NCBI GenBank assembly: GCA_965208745.1
Contig: CBDBPN010000004.1
Coordinates: 3,720,001 to 3,784,000, forward strand
DNA length: 64,000 bases
Source of the DNA: VXNE01 sp965208745
Lineage (GTDB): Bacteria; Pseudomonadota; Gammaproteobacteria; Pseudomonadales; Azotimanducaceae
Reading direction: 5' to 3'
Numbering within the stretch: position 1 is the stretch's first letter; each line of letters opens with the position of its first letter. The notes under the pieces were generated by a model that saw only the letters and a list, made by a program, of their open reading frames with translations, had not been told where the DNA came from and made no database searches. The position numbers were made by a program, and so were the translations under genes. Below are positions 28,491 through 37,692 of this stretch, in pieces.

Positions 28491-31400
28491 CTACGGGCCA
28501 GGCGCCGGCCCTGAGGACAGGTTCGTGAGGTGTCCGGCCGGACTCTCGAGGAGGCTCATTACCCGCATCCGTTCTTCCCGCCCCTGAGGAGTCACCACAA
28601 GACGCCACTTGCCGTCACCGTCGCCGAGTCTTCCTTCGACATCGTCGCCGCTTTCGAGCGCCTGTGCGGAGAAGGTCAGAGCGCGTCCCGCGGGAACCGT
28701 TGTGCTGACGTTGCCGCTGCGCCTGCCCTCGTCGTCGACGCCCGTGATCGCGACCGGGACATCGTCGGTGCCCGGATTGACGAGGCGCAGCAGGCTGACC
28801 TGGGCGCGATTGGAGCCGGGATTGAAGAAAGGCACCAGGTGGGTCTCCGAGGTCTGCGGCACCGTGTCGTGCATGCTGGTCACGAACCCATCCGCGGTGC
28901 GGACGTAGGCGAGCACGTCAAGGTCCGCGTCGCTCGAGAGCTCTAGCCGCCAGTGTCCCCGTCCGGCGCCCACGCCACCGGACAGTCCCTTCGCGAGGTT
29001 GCCGGTCTCAAGGTCGGTGGAGTTGAAGTGGGCCACCGAACCCCCGGCCACGGTGAGCGTGACGGGGCCTCGCTCGGCGCCGCTGTCGTCTCGGGCAAGG
29101 ATGCGTACGGTCGTCTCTTCGGAGCCAAGGTTGATCACGCGTGCGAACCCTTGGCGGGTCGCTGCGTCGGCCCCGGAGAGGAAGAGCGGTATGTCGTGCA
29201 CCGTCTGGCCACCGCGCGACATCTTGTTGTCCGGTATGGTCGACAGGTTCGCCAAGTGTCCGGTTGGGCCGCGCAACAGGCTCGCTACCAGGATTGGGTT
29301 GTCGGCCGCGACGTGCAGCCGCCACTTGCCGGCACCGTCTCCCAGCGCGCGGGTGACGCCCTCACCAGTCTCGAGTTCGTGGGCCGAGAGGGTCCGAGAA
29401 GCGTGAGAGCCGAGCGTCACGGTCACCGGCTTGCCTGGGGAGGCGCCCGTGTCGTCGACGCCGGTGATGGTCACCTGAGCACGTGCGGATCCGGGATTGA
29501 CCAGCCGCAGGAGGCTGATCTGGTTGAGGTTCGAGGCCGGGTTGAAGAACACCACGCGATACCCGGTGTCCGTCATCGGTGCGAGGTCGTGCATGGACGT
29601 CACGAAACCGTCCCTCGTGCGGATGTAGGCAAGCACCTGCGCATCGTGCTCGCCGTGGAACGCGAGCCGCCAGTCCCCGTCCCCCGCCCCGACCCTGTCG
29701 GAAAGGCCCTTGTCCGGGTTGCCCGCCTCGAGATCCCCGGAGTTGAGCTGCACGGCTTTGCCAGGGTCGATCGAAAGCGAGGCGGGCCCCCTGGCCGTTC
29801 CGGCCGTGTCGTAGCCGTTGATGCGCAGGGTCTGTCCGGCCAGGGTGCGGTTGATGGCGCGCAGGAAGCCCTGCCGGACCGGATCCGCCGCGGCGGGGAA
29901 GGTCGAGGCGAACACGGCACCCGGCAGGTTCAGGGAGAACGTCATCGTCGCGCTCCGCGCGTCCGCGTCCGTTCCGGTCACTGTCACGGCGGCCCGCCCG
30001 CCGGACGCGCCCAGCCGGACGACCAGCCGGCCATCGGCGACCTCCGCATGGGCCAGGGCCGGGTCGCGCACCTTCGCTTCGACGCGCAGGCCGTCGCCCA
30101 GGACTGTGGCGAAGTGGCCGCCTACCTCGAACACCACAGGGTTTCGGCTCGGGGACGTTCCCAGCCTCACGCCTTCGAAGCTCACCGCGACCCGTCGTTC
30201 GAGCAGGGCCGGGATATGGACGTTGACGGACTCCTCGCTCAGCGGGTTGTTGTCGAGCACTATCCAGTCGCCCCGACGCAGCTCGAGGTTCTCGACCAGG
30301 GGCCCGATGTCGACGATATCGTTGCCGCTGAGGTCCAGACCCCTGAGATCTGGCAGCTCGGCAAGGGGCGTGAGGTCTGTGAGTCCGTTGGATGCGGCGA
30401 ACAGGTATTCCAGGTTGCGCGCCGTTTCTAAGCCCGTGAGGTCCGACAGGCCGGCTCCCGTTGCACGTAAGGTCTTGAGCCGGGAGATCGTCCCCTCGGT
30501 GACGATCTGGTCCACGAGACGAAAGTCCTCGGCCAGCATCTCCGCGATCAACGTTTGGAGCACCGGGTCGGCGATGTCGACAGTGCGTCTCCTGTCCGGA
30601 AGGTGGTCGATTTGGACCCTCACGCCCCAGGAACGGAGCGTCGGGATGTGATGGTCGAGCGCGTCGCGGCCGAGGGGGTTTCCGTCCAGCCGCAGCCGTG
30701 CGTCGCTGGTCGGATGCGGGCCCCGCCAGATGTCGCGATCCAGTAGCGCGCCGATGTCGGTTACGTCGTTGGCGGACAGGTCGAGCACCTCGACCCCCGT
30801 CAACTCTGCCAGGCGCGAGACGTCGGAGATGAAGTTATCGCGCAGGATCAGTTGGCGGATGTTCGCCAGGTTGGGCAGTCCGAACACGTTGGCGAGGCGC
30901 ACTCCGGTCAGATCCAGGATCGCTCTCTCGCCGAACTGCAGGCTGCGAAGACCTCCCGATGCGAAGCTGTTGTAGCCCATGCGCAGTACCTTGAGCTGTA
31001 GCCCGGAAAGGGGCGACGCATCCGTGATCGCATTCTCACTGGCCTCGAGGTGCACCAACCGCGTCAGACTCGCCAAGGGCGACAGGTTCCTCACGGCGTT
31101 TGCGCTCACTGTGACCGTCGTGAGTTCGCTCAGGTTCTCGACGGGCGAGAGATCACGGATCCGGTTGTTGTCGAGCTTCAGCGAGGTGAGGTTTGTCAAT
31201 CGGGCGAGGGGGCTGATGTCGGACACGGTGTTGTGCCGGAGCTCCAGTGCTTCGAGGTCCGCAAGGCCCGCGAGCGGTGACACGTCGTGGATGTCATTGC
31301 CATCGAGACGCAGGGTCCGAAGCGCGGTCAGAGCAGAAAGGCGCGACAGGTCGGAGATGGCGTTGTTGCCGAGGTCGAGGGAAGTCAGCCCGGTCGCGAG

Positions 31401-33062
31401 TTCAAGTCCCGCCAGGTTCCGGATGCCCCAGTTCCGGCCTCTCAGGCTCTCGAGGGTTGCGACCTCCGATTCGGTGATGCTTGCGTCGGGCTCCTTGCCC
31501 AGTGCCGCCGCGACAGCGGCGCGGAGGGCCCGATCCCGCAGAGGGCCCACGTCGGTGACGACGTGGTCCGCGTTGTCGCCGATCCCGTCGCCGTCCACGT
31601 CCGCCCACTCCGCGGGGTCGAAGGGGAACGCGTCTTCGCGATCCGCCACGCCGTCGCCGTCGTCGTCTTCATCGACCGCTTCCGCGACGCCGTCGCCGTC
31701 GAGGTCTGACCAGGCCCGGGGATCGTTGGGGAACGCGTCCACCGCGTCGACGAATCCGTCGTCGTCGGCGTCGGGCATGGCCTCCCGGAGCGCAGCGGCC
31801 TGAAAGCGGAGGAGGTCCAGGCTGGCCACGGCATCGGCGCCGTCGCGTGCGTCAACGCGCACTCCGCAGGGTTTGCCGTGACAAGACGTCCGCGTACTGG
31901 AGAAGCGGTCGCCGAACTCGCTGGGGTGTCCATGGGTCATGATGGTGCCCTGGGGGCGGATGCGGCCGTGGCTCCCGCGGAGGTAGTACCCGCGGGACCA
32001 GCGGAAGGCGCCATCGGCTTCACCCTGGCGGGCGGAGTGCGCGAGTCCGAGCGCATGGCCCAGTTGGTGGGCGACGGTGTCCGCACCGGTCGAGGCCGCG
32101 ACCGCTGCCCAGACCGGCGTCCACAGGCCGCGATTGGCCATACTCCCTATGGCCGCACAGCCTCCTGTCTCGGAACGGCAAGGCCGTCCGGGCCTCGCGT
32201 GGAATTGGACCACCATGTCGGCGCCGTGCGACGCCATCAGCCTGTCGATTTCTCCAGACAGCCCCCGCGCGTTCCACTCCGTGTGGCTTATCCCTACGGT
32301 CCGCAACCGGATATTCGTGCCGCTGTCGGCGAATCGCGCGCGGGTCAGGGTCATCAGGTGGTGAATGCGCGCATAAGGATCGCTGCCGTAAGCCGCGTAG
32401 ACCTGGTCGTCGAAGAGCGCCAGCACGTCGATGCTCGAGAGGCCGGGCGTGTCCGCCGGGCTTTCCGGGGACGTGCCGGCGATGCGCTCGTTGACGTCGC
32501 CCACGCCGTCGCCGTCGGTATCCGTAAGGAGATCGAGGAACTGCAGCCGGTCGGAGGATGCGTCCGCGGGGACGGGCCACAGCGTGAGTCCTTCCTGTTG
32601 GTGCCACGCACGCTCGACCTCCCGCCGGCTCGTTCCCGGAGGAACGTCGGCGGCCTGCTCGTAGAGGAGGATCAGAATCGGGTCGTCGGCGTCGGGTCGT
32701 ACCATCGTGAAGGTGCGGCTCTGGCCTGCGAGTGTGGCTTCGGGTCCGATAGCGTCGACGGGGAGCCATGATGCGGGAGAGAGTTCCTGCCACGAGACAT
32801 GCCCCGTGACGCTCCGGGGGACCCGGAGCCCTGCCGCAAGCGACAGGCGCATCTCGCCGCTCGCCGATCCGCGGAAGTTCCGGACGCCGAAGCGGAGCGT
32901 CAGTTCTCCGGCGCTACCGGAACCGGTCGCCACCCACTCGGCGGAGCACGGGCACTCGAACACGACATCGCGTTGGTCGCCGCCGAGCGCGGAGAGCGCC
33001 CCGACCATGGCGACGGCCAACGCGAGGAGCGCGGCTGGATTGGTGCGGTTCATGGGCCACAT
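28491..33062 (-). CDS. Giant secreted metzincin-like / TSP3 / LRR / repeat-module protein, intact
   Basis: 1523 residues from the ATG at 33062 (a second Met three codons on is possible). Order: signal peptide (LLALAVAMVGALSALG); reprolysin-like domain, residues about 200-400, with HQLGHALGLAH at 332-342 and TIMTHG; Asp-rich TSP3-like calcium repeats about 428-490; leucine-rich repeats about 525-780 and 825-935; a beta-sandwich-like linker about 966-1044; two extracellular modules about 1047-1523 (QLNSGDLEAGN and HFNSTDLETGN). The catalytic Glu of HExxH is Gln, exactly as in the paralogue at 1-2308. It is probably a calcium-stabilised surface adhesin or decoy rather than a protease. It is the only unbroken member of its family here. 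Confidence 0.92.
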   Translation of the reverse strand: MWPMNRTNPAALLALAVAMVGALSALGGDQRDVVFECPCSAEWVATGSGSAGELTLRFGVRNFRGSASGEMRLSLAAGLRVPRSVTGHVSWQELSPASWLPVDAIGPEATLAGQSRTFTMVRPDADDPILILLYEQAADVPPGTSRREVERAWHQQEGLTLWPVPADASSDRLQFLDLLTDTDGDGVGDVNERIAGTSPESPADTPGLSSIDVLALFDDQVYAAYGSDPYARIHHLMTLTRARFADSGTNIRLRTVGISHTEWNARGLSGEIDRLMASHGADMVVQFHARPGRPCRSETGGCAAIGSMANRGLWTPVWAAVAASTGADTVAHQLGHALGLAHSARQGEADGAFRWSRGYYLRGSHGRIRPQGTIMTHGHPSEFGDRFSSTRTSCHGKPCGVRVDARDGADAVASLDLLRFQAAALREAMPDADDDGFVDAVDAFPNDPRAWSDLDGDGVAEAVDEDDDGDGVADREDAFPFDPAEWADVDGDGIGDNADHVVTDVGPLRDRALRAAVAAALGKEPDASITESEVATLESLRGRNWGIRNLAGLELATGLTSLDLGNNAISDLSRLSALTALRTLRLDGNDIHDVSPLAGLADLEALELRHNTVSDISPLARLTNLTSLKLDNNRIRDLSPVENLSELTTVTVSANAVRNLSPLASLTRLVHLEASENAITDASPLSGLQLKVLRMGYNSFASGGLRSLQFGERAILDLTGVRLANVFGLPNLANIRQLILRDNFISDVSRLAELTGVEVLDLSANDVTDIGALLDRDIWRGPHPTSDARLRLDGNPLGRDALDHHIPTLRSWGVRVQIDHLPDRRRTVDIADPVLQTLIAEMLAEDFRLVDQIVTEGTISRLKTLRATGAGLSDLTGLETARNLEYLFAASNGLTDLTPLAELPDLRGLDLSGNDIVDIGPLVENLELRRGDWIVLDNNPLSEESVNVHIPALLERRVAVSFEGVRLGTSPSRNPVVFEVGGHFATVLGDGLRVEAKVRDPALAHAEVADGRLVVRLGASGGRAAVTVTGTDADARSATMTFSLNLPGAVFASTFPAAADPVRQGFLRAINRTLAGQTLRINGYDTAGTARGPASLSIDPGKAVQLNSGDLEAGNPDKGLSDRVGAGDGDWRLAFHGEHDAQVLAYIRTRDGFVTSMHDLAPMTDTGYRVVFFNPASNLNQISLLRLVNPGSARAQVTITGVDDTGASPGKPVTVTLGSHASRTLSAHELETGEGVTRALGDGAGKWRLHVAADNPILVASLLRGPTGHLANLSTIPDNKMSRGGQTVHDIPLFLSGADAATRQGFARVINLGSEETTVRILARDDSGAERGPVTLTVAGGSVAHFNSTDLETGNLAKGLSGGVGAGRGHWRLELSSDADLDVLAYVRTADGFVTSMHDTVPQTSETHLVPFFNPGSNRAQVSLLRLVNPGTDDVPVAITGVDDEGRRSGNVSTTVPAGRALTFSAQALESGDDVEGRLGDGDGKWRLVVTPQGREERMRVMSLLESPAGHLTNLSSGPAPGP

Positions 33063-33109
33063 CCCGGAGCGTGCCGTCCCTGTAGCGTGTGGGCTAGTGA
33101 TTGTGCCAC

Positions 33110-33500
33110 GGTACGTTCCGCGCCGGTGGTTTGTTCCATGCCAAGGAGCATGTCTTCGAAGCCGCCAGGGCCATCCACGGCGACAGCGACCTGGCGGCGC
33201 AATGGGGCAAGGCGCGCCGCGACGAACTCGACCGGTTCGGCGCCGGGCCGGTCATCGCGGCGCTGCGCCGGCATGTCCATGGCAACGACGACGTGCGCCG
33301 GGAACTCGAGTACTTCACCGTCAATCGCGAACGCATGGACTACCCCGCGTTCCGCGCCCGCGGACTGTGCGTCACCACCGGCGTCCTCGAGGGCGGCTGC
33401 AAGTCCGTCGTCGGCAACCGCCTCAAGCGCGGCGGCATGCACTGGACCGTCGCCGGCGCCAACGCCATCATCGCCCTGCGCTGCGCCGTCGAGCACCGCC
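33110..33500 (+). pseudogene. ISKra4-family transposase C-terminal fragment
   Basis: FHAKEHVFEAARAIHGDSDL, DYPAFRARGLCVTTGVLEGG and CKSVVGNRLKRGGMHWTVAG followed by ANAIIALRCAVEH correspond to the C-terminal end of ISKra4 transposases. The N-terminal two thirds are missing. The left junction interrupts sequence shared with the upstream region of the LRR gene; the right junction abuts a peptidase fragment. Confidence 0.75.
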
Positions 33501-33915
33501 GTGTGCGCCGACACCTTGCCCATGCCGTACACGTTCTGGATGGTTCCCGGGCCAGCGGTGTTGTCCAGCCGGAAGGCCGCGGGGTCGTCCAACCGCGCGT
33601 CCGGCCGGATCGCGCTCGCCATCAGGCGGGCGCGCGCCAGCGCCGGGTTGTCCCTGTGGGACGGCAGCGCATCCATCAGCAGCGCCGCCACCCCGGCCAC
33701 CGACGGCGACGCCATCGATGTGCCGCTCAGGCGGTCGTAGCCGCCCGGGCTCCCCTGCCCGCGGGCGGAGCGGATGTCCATGCCCGTCCCCACGGCCTGC
33801 GGCGCCGGCCGACCGTCGCCGGTCGGCCCGACGCTGGTGAACGTGGCGTGGCCACCCGTGTCGTGCACGGCGCCGACGGCGAGCGAGTTCTTGGCCCCCG
33901 CGTAATCCAAGGCCG
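33500..33915 (-). pseudogene. Subtilisin-like (S8) peptidase fragment
   Basis: About 138 codons: NSLAVGAVHDTGGHATFTSV, then RLSGTSMASPSVAGVAALLM, which carries the catalytic Ser motif GTSMASP, and IQNVYGMGKVSAHTAVLDG. The Asp and His segments of the triad are missing, and both ends are truncated (the 3' end by the ISKra4 fragment). It is an inactive remnant. Confidence 0.75.
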
Positions 33916-34050
33916 AGTCGGGTGGATTCCTCTCTTGCCAGCACTGTCTTGCGGACTTTGGAATCGCCCTGCACGGTGAGAGCGAAGTCGTTGACAACAG
34001 GAAGATGACGCTTAAGATAACGGCATTGAAGTGAAACAGCGTGAATTCAC

Positions 34051-34401
34051 ATGCAAATCGAGAGTTTTGCCACAGATATTGGCTTCTCGCCCGATTTGGT
34101 TTCCTCGAGGCTAAAGACGACCAAGACCGAAATTGCCGACACATTGGGGCTAGGCCGGGACGCCCTCTCGCGTGCTTCGCGCGTCGGTGCGCCAAAGACG
34201 CAGATGCGCCTGCGACAAATGCTCGAGATTCTCAATCGTGTGGATGTGGAGCTGGGATCGGAACTGGTGGCTTATGCCTGGTTCCGATCCGAGCCGTTGC
34301 CCGGCTTTGCCGGCATGACTCCATGCCAACTCCTGCGAGACGGGAAGGCCGAAATGGTGCACGCCTATCTGGATCAGGTTCTGGATGGCGGCTACGCTTG
34401 A
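34051..34401 (+). CDS. ParS/MbcA-type (DUF2384) antitoxin
   Basis: 116 residues. The N-terminal helical region (DIGFSPDLVSSRLKTTKTEI, ADTLGLGRDALSRASR) has an Xre-like HTH, and the C-terminal DUF2384 part ends with FRSEPLPGFAGMTPCQLLRD and GKAEMVHAYLDQVLDGGYA. This is the standard antitoxin of RES-domain toxins and probably autorepresses. The RES gene follows in the same frame, 15 nt after the stop. The genes are less GC-rich than their neighbours, suggesting transfer. Confidence 0.9.
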   Translation: MQIESFATDIGFSPDLVSSRLKTTKTEIADTLGLGRDALSRASRVGAPKTQMRLRQMLEILNRVDVELGSELVAYAWFRSEPLPGFAGMTPCQLLRDGKAEMVHAYLDQVLDGGYA

Positions 34402-34416
34402 CCCTTCTCGCGACAA

Positions 34417-34941
34417 GTGCGTCTTCAAGCGGTTGTTTACCGGGCCCACGATCCTCGCTGGGCGTGGACCCCGTTGTCCGGCCAGGGCGCACGTCGCCGG
34501 GGAGGAAGATTCAACCGCGTGGGCCTGTCTGCCATCTACATGTCCTTTTCCTTGGCGACGGCGGTGCGGGAAGTCAGCCCTATCGGGCGGCGGATGCAAC
34601 CGCTGGTTCTTTGTGCGTACGAGGTGGATGCCGATCCGGTTTTCGACGCGCTTGATCCGGTCGAAAGGGCCGAGCAGTCGGTCGGGCAAGAGGAACTCGA
34701 TTGCCCCGCTTGGCGCAATGACATGTTCTCGGGAAGAGTGGCCGCATCGCAAGCTCTCGCTGACCGCTTGATCGATGCGGGGTTCGCCGGAATGCGTTTC
34801 AGGAGTTATGCACTGGGTGCGGGCGAACAGGACCTCAATCTGGTTCTTTGGCGCTGGGGCAGAGAGTTGCCAAGTCGTGTTGTCCTGATTGATGAAGACA
34901 ACCGTTTGGGCCGTGATCGTCCGAATCCTCTGGGAGACTGA
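34417..34941 (+). CDS. RES-domain toxin (NAD-degrading type)
   Basis: 174 residues from a GTG at 34417, 15 nt after the antitoxin stop. VVYRAHDPRWAWTPLSGQGA and RRGGRFNRVGLSAIYMSFSL are the conserved RES fold start (R..H..... PLSG.GA...GGRFN..G). ATAVREVSPIG supplies the Glu, and the last part (DAGFAGMRFRSYA, LNLVLWRWG) is typical. RES toxins resemble ADP-ribosyltransferases and deplete NAD+. An ATG at 34385 is in another frame and is rejected. Confidence 0.9.
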   Translation: MRLQAVVYRAHDPRWAWTPLSGQGARRRGGRFNRVGLSAIYMSFSLATAVREVSPIGRRMQPLVLCAYEVDADPVFDALDPVERAEQSVGQEELDCPAWRNDMFSGRVAASQALADRLIDAGFAGMRFRSYALGAGEQDLNLVLWRWGRELPSRVVLIDEDNRLGRDRPNPLGD

Positions 34942-35000
34942 TACCGATTGTTCGCGACATAGAACCTGCGCTGCCCGTTTACGAAGTGACGGGCAGTTCC

Positions 35001-35405
35001 TCATGCCTCGACGCAGAAGGCGCTGTCCATGGTGTTCGACAGGCGCCACGACAGGACGTGGCGGCTGGCCCAGTCCATCACGGCCACCAGGTGGAAAAAG
35101 CCCTTCGCATCAGGGATGTGGGTGATGTCCGCGCACCACACCTGGTCCGGTCGGTCGATCAGCAGGTCGCGCAGCAGGTAGGGATACACGCGGTGCTCCG
35201 GGTTGGCCGCACTGGTGCGCGGCTTGCGGTACACCGCCTCCATGCCCATGCGTCGCATCAGCCGCCGGACCCGGTGCCGCCCGGCGACCACGCCGTCGCG
35301 ACGCAGGTGCCGCACCAACTGCCGGCTGCCGTGGAACGGATGCTCGAGATGCAACTCGTCCAGGCGGTGCATCAGCGCCAGGTTCGCGGCGTGCGCCGGC
35401 CGTCA
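35001..35405 (-). pseudogene. IS3-family OrfB fragment
   Basis: LALMHRLDELHLEHPFHGSR, RRLMRRMGMEAVYRKPRTS and YPYLLRDLLIDRPDQVWCAD with ITHIPDAKGFFHLVAVMDW contain the first Asp of the DDE core. The sequence stops at DSAFCVEA, before the second Asp and the Glu. Both ends are cut. Its upstream end overlaps the stop of the secreted 504-residue gene, so that gene's C terminus may have been altered by the insertion. Confidence 0.8.
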
Positions 35406-36917
35406 GCCGTCCAAGCGTGGTCGTAGTGCGTACGGATCCAGTTCGATGTCCTCGCCGTCGACTTCCAGCGTCTCCACGTCTCGCAGCACGCCCGTCAACC
35501 GTGTGGCCTCCAGGTAGGTCAGGTCGCCTCCGACGTAAAGATACCCACCGGCCTCGTCCACCTCGACGCGAACGGATTGGGCGTCGGCGTCCACACGATC
35601 GCTGAGCGCGTCGACCGCGCAATAGGGTTCCCCGGTGGCATCGCGTGCAGGCAGGACTGCCGATCCCTCCAACATTTTCCCGAGGGCCTGCCGCAGCGCG
35701 TCCTCGGACGCGTCTTCCGCGTCCTCCCGGTGCAGCAAGGCGACGCGATAGTCGCGATTCTGGAACTCCCGCATGGCGCCGTCGAAGGCCGACGGGGCGA
35801 ACTCCCACCCGTGCCGTTCCCCCTGGGTTGCGACCGCGCAAAGGTGCCGGGCCAACTGGATGGGATTCAAGGACGCGCGTACGGCGTTCGGCGCTGGCTC
35901 GCTAGGCGCCGGCGCCTCGACGCACGTTGCGTCCGCCGCCTCCGGGGTTTCCCGCAGAATCGCTGTTCCCGCGCGCCTTACCGAGTCCGCGACTACGGAT
36001 AGAGGCTTCGCGATCAGGGTGGACAGCGCTTGCTCGGCAACCCGCGCCGCGCCGGCCGTTCGGGAGTCCCCGCCGGCCAACGGCGTCTCGGCCGTCGCCG
36101 CGGGTAGCGCCAGGAACCGTTCCACGTAGACATGGTCCAATGGTGCGGTGTGGTAGTACTCGCGCCAATCCGCGAACTCCGCGCCGATATCGGCGACCGT
36201 GGCCCGCCACTCCGGGTCGCCGAGTAGCACTTGTAGTTTGGCGATCTGAAACAGGAAGTCCGCCTCGAGGTTGGCCGCCACGTCCATGGCCGTACGGACG
36301 TCGACGAGGGCGTCGCGCTTTGTCTGCAGGGCCTTACGCAGATGCGCCCTCGGGAGCGCCCAATCCGAACCGCCTTGCAGGTCGGCGATCGTGATGTCTC
36401 CCGACGCCGGTAGCGCTCCGAAACCGAGCTGTTCATGTTGCTCGGCCAGATTCGACCTGAGGTAGATCGCGTATAGCCGACTTCTTCCGGCCTCGGCCGC
36501 ATGCAATGCCTCGAGTTCGGCCGCCCTGTGCGCCGGGTCTTTCACCGTGTTCAGAACGTGCAGGAGTTGCCCATCGGCTTGTTTGACGACATCGACCAAC
36601 TGGGCTTCCCCCAGGCCGGTACGCCAACCGAGTTCCCAAACGCGGTCGACGTCCGCCCGTCCGTTCGCTCCGCGCCAGTGCGGCGAAATCGACAGCAACG
36701 TCAACAACTCCGCCGCGAGCCGCATGTCGGTCGAGCCGCCGTCCAGTTGGTCAAGCATCCCGGACAGCAGTTCGGCCGTTCTTGAAGGCGCACACGGTTC
36801 GCCCCGCATCTGGCGATAGGCCGAGATGCGCTCGGCCAGTTCGTCGTCCGCCCCCACCATCCCCGGCCAACTGACAAGCCATGCCAGCATCCAACCCATC
36901 GCGCGTCGCGGCTGCAT
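35403..36917 (-). CDS. Secreted helical protein of unknown function in a DctP-linked operon
   Basis: 504 residues with a signal peptide (MGWMLAWLVSWPGMVGA). The first two thirds are predicted mainly helical (RTAELLSGMLDQLDGGSTDM, LRKALQTKRDALVDVRTAMD, LEADFLFQIAKLQVLLGDPE). The C-terminal third is acidic and mixed (EVDEAGGYLYVGGDLTYLEA). It starts 4 nt after the stop of the membrane protein and is last in the three-gene unit begun by the DctP-like gene. Some TRAP systems include a helical periplasmic T-component; this could be such a partner, but I see no diagnostic motif. The last residues abut an IS3 fragment. Confidence 0.72.
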   Translation of the reverse strand: MQPRRAMGWMLAWLVSWPGMVGADDELAERISAYRQMRGEPCAPSRTAELLSGMLDQLDGGSTDMRLAAELLTLLSISPHWRGANGRADVDRVWELGWRTGLGEAQLVDVVKQADGQLLHVLNTVKDPAHRAAELEALHAAEAGRSRLYAIYLRSNLAEQHEQLGFGALPASGDITIADLQGGSDWALPRAHLRKALQTKRDALVDVRTAMDVAANLEADFLFQIAKLQVLLGDPEWRATVADIGAEFADWREYYHTAPLDHVYVERFLALPAATAETPLAGGDSRTAGAARVAEQALSTLIAKPLSVVADSVRRAGTAILRETPEAADATCVEAPAPSEPAPNAVRASLNPIQLARHLCAVATQGERHGWEFAPSAFDGAMREFQNRDYRVALLHREDAEDASEDALRQALGKMLEGSAVLPARDATGEPYCAVDALSDRVDADAQSVRVEVDEAGGYLYVGGDLTYLEATRLTGVLRDVETLEVDGEDIELDPYALRPRLDG

Positions 36918-36921
36918 GGCG

Positions 36922-37692
36922 TCATCCTCTCATCCGGCCGGCGCCGTTCGCACAGTTGACCTGAATCCTGTCCAAGTCGACATGGGCCTCCACGTCCATC
37001 GACCCACCGGACTTGGAGCCGTCGTGCTCCAGTTCGAACGAGAAGACCTTCCAGGGATCGACCTGCTGACCCCCGATGCTGGCGGATCGGCCCTGACCGG
37101 CGGGATTCGCGAACACGGAGATCTTGTGCCCCTTGCTCAGCTCGGGAATGAGGATGTGCCCGCGATTTCTCTTGACGATCACGAAGTCCGAAAGTGGCGG
37201 ATAGTTGTGTGGCGGTGTCAACAACATCTCTTCATGGCGTTTCGGAAAGCTGGCGCGGAAGATGTCGATCAGATCTTCGTTGGAGCCGTCATAACCCTCG
37301 ATCACGGCAAAGATGTCCAAGGGCGTCACGGAGGAACACTCGACCGAGAGCTTGAACACGCGGATGTCTGGCGGGTGTTGGGGGATGTAACGGTTCGCGA
37401 GCCACATGAACAGTGCCAGTGCGGCCAGACTGCCGGCACCGGTCACGCCGGCGATCCGGACGTTGTAGCGCTCGCCGAAAACGGCGGTCAGCAGAAACGA
37501 GACTCCGAGGCCGACGATGAAGAGGCCGACGAACGTGCTGTTGCCGCTGTTCTGAAAGACGTATGGGCTCGCGGCCAGGAACAGACCGACGCCCGTGAAG
37601 ACCACGGCGAACGCAACGGCCACGAGAAACACGGCGCCGGACCATGTCGTGCCGTTCGGCGGGGCCGTCGTCGCCACCCGCGGTGCGCTCAT
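36922..37692 (-). CDS. Membrane protein with C-terminal extracytoplasmic domain, DctP-linked
   Basis: 256 residues. Three hydrophobic helices lie in the N-terminal half (FLVAVAFAVVFTGVGLFLAA, TFVGLFIVGLGVSFLLTAVF, GAGSLAALALFMWLAN). A C-terminal domain follows (DIRVFKLSVECSSVTPLDIF, VIVKRNRGHILIPELSKG). The ATG at 37692 overlaps the stop of the DctP-like gene (ATGA), so translation is coupled. It is not a recognisable DctQ or DctM. Function unknown; probably a membrane partner of the binding protein. Confidence 0.75.
   Translation of the reverse strand: MSAPRVATTAPPNGTTWSGAVFLVAVAFAVVFTGVGLFLAASPYVFQNSGNSTFVGLFIVGLGVSFLLTAVFGERYNVRIAGVTGAGSLAALALFMWLANRYIPQHPPDIRVFKLSVECSSVTPLDIFAVIEGYDGSNEDLIDIFRASFPKRHEEMLLTPPHNYPPLSDFVIVKRNRGHILIPELSKGHKISVFANPAGQGRSASIGGQQVDPWKVFSFELEHDGSKSGGSMDVEAHVDLDRIQVNCANGAGRMRG

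Noticed and set aside
27331..28608. 425-codon minus-strand frame
   Set aside because: Most of it is the shadow of the IS110 remnant; only its last 70 codons look like protein.
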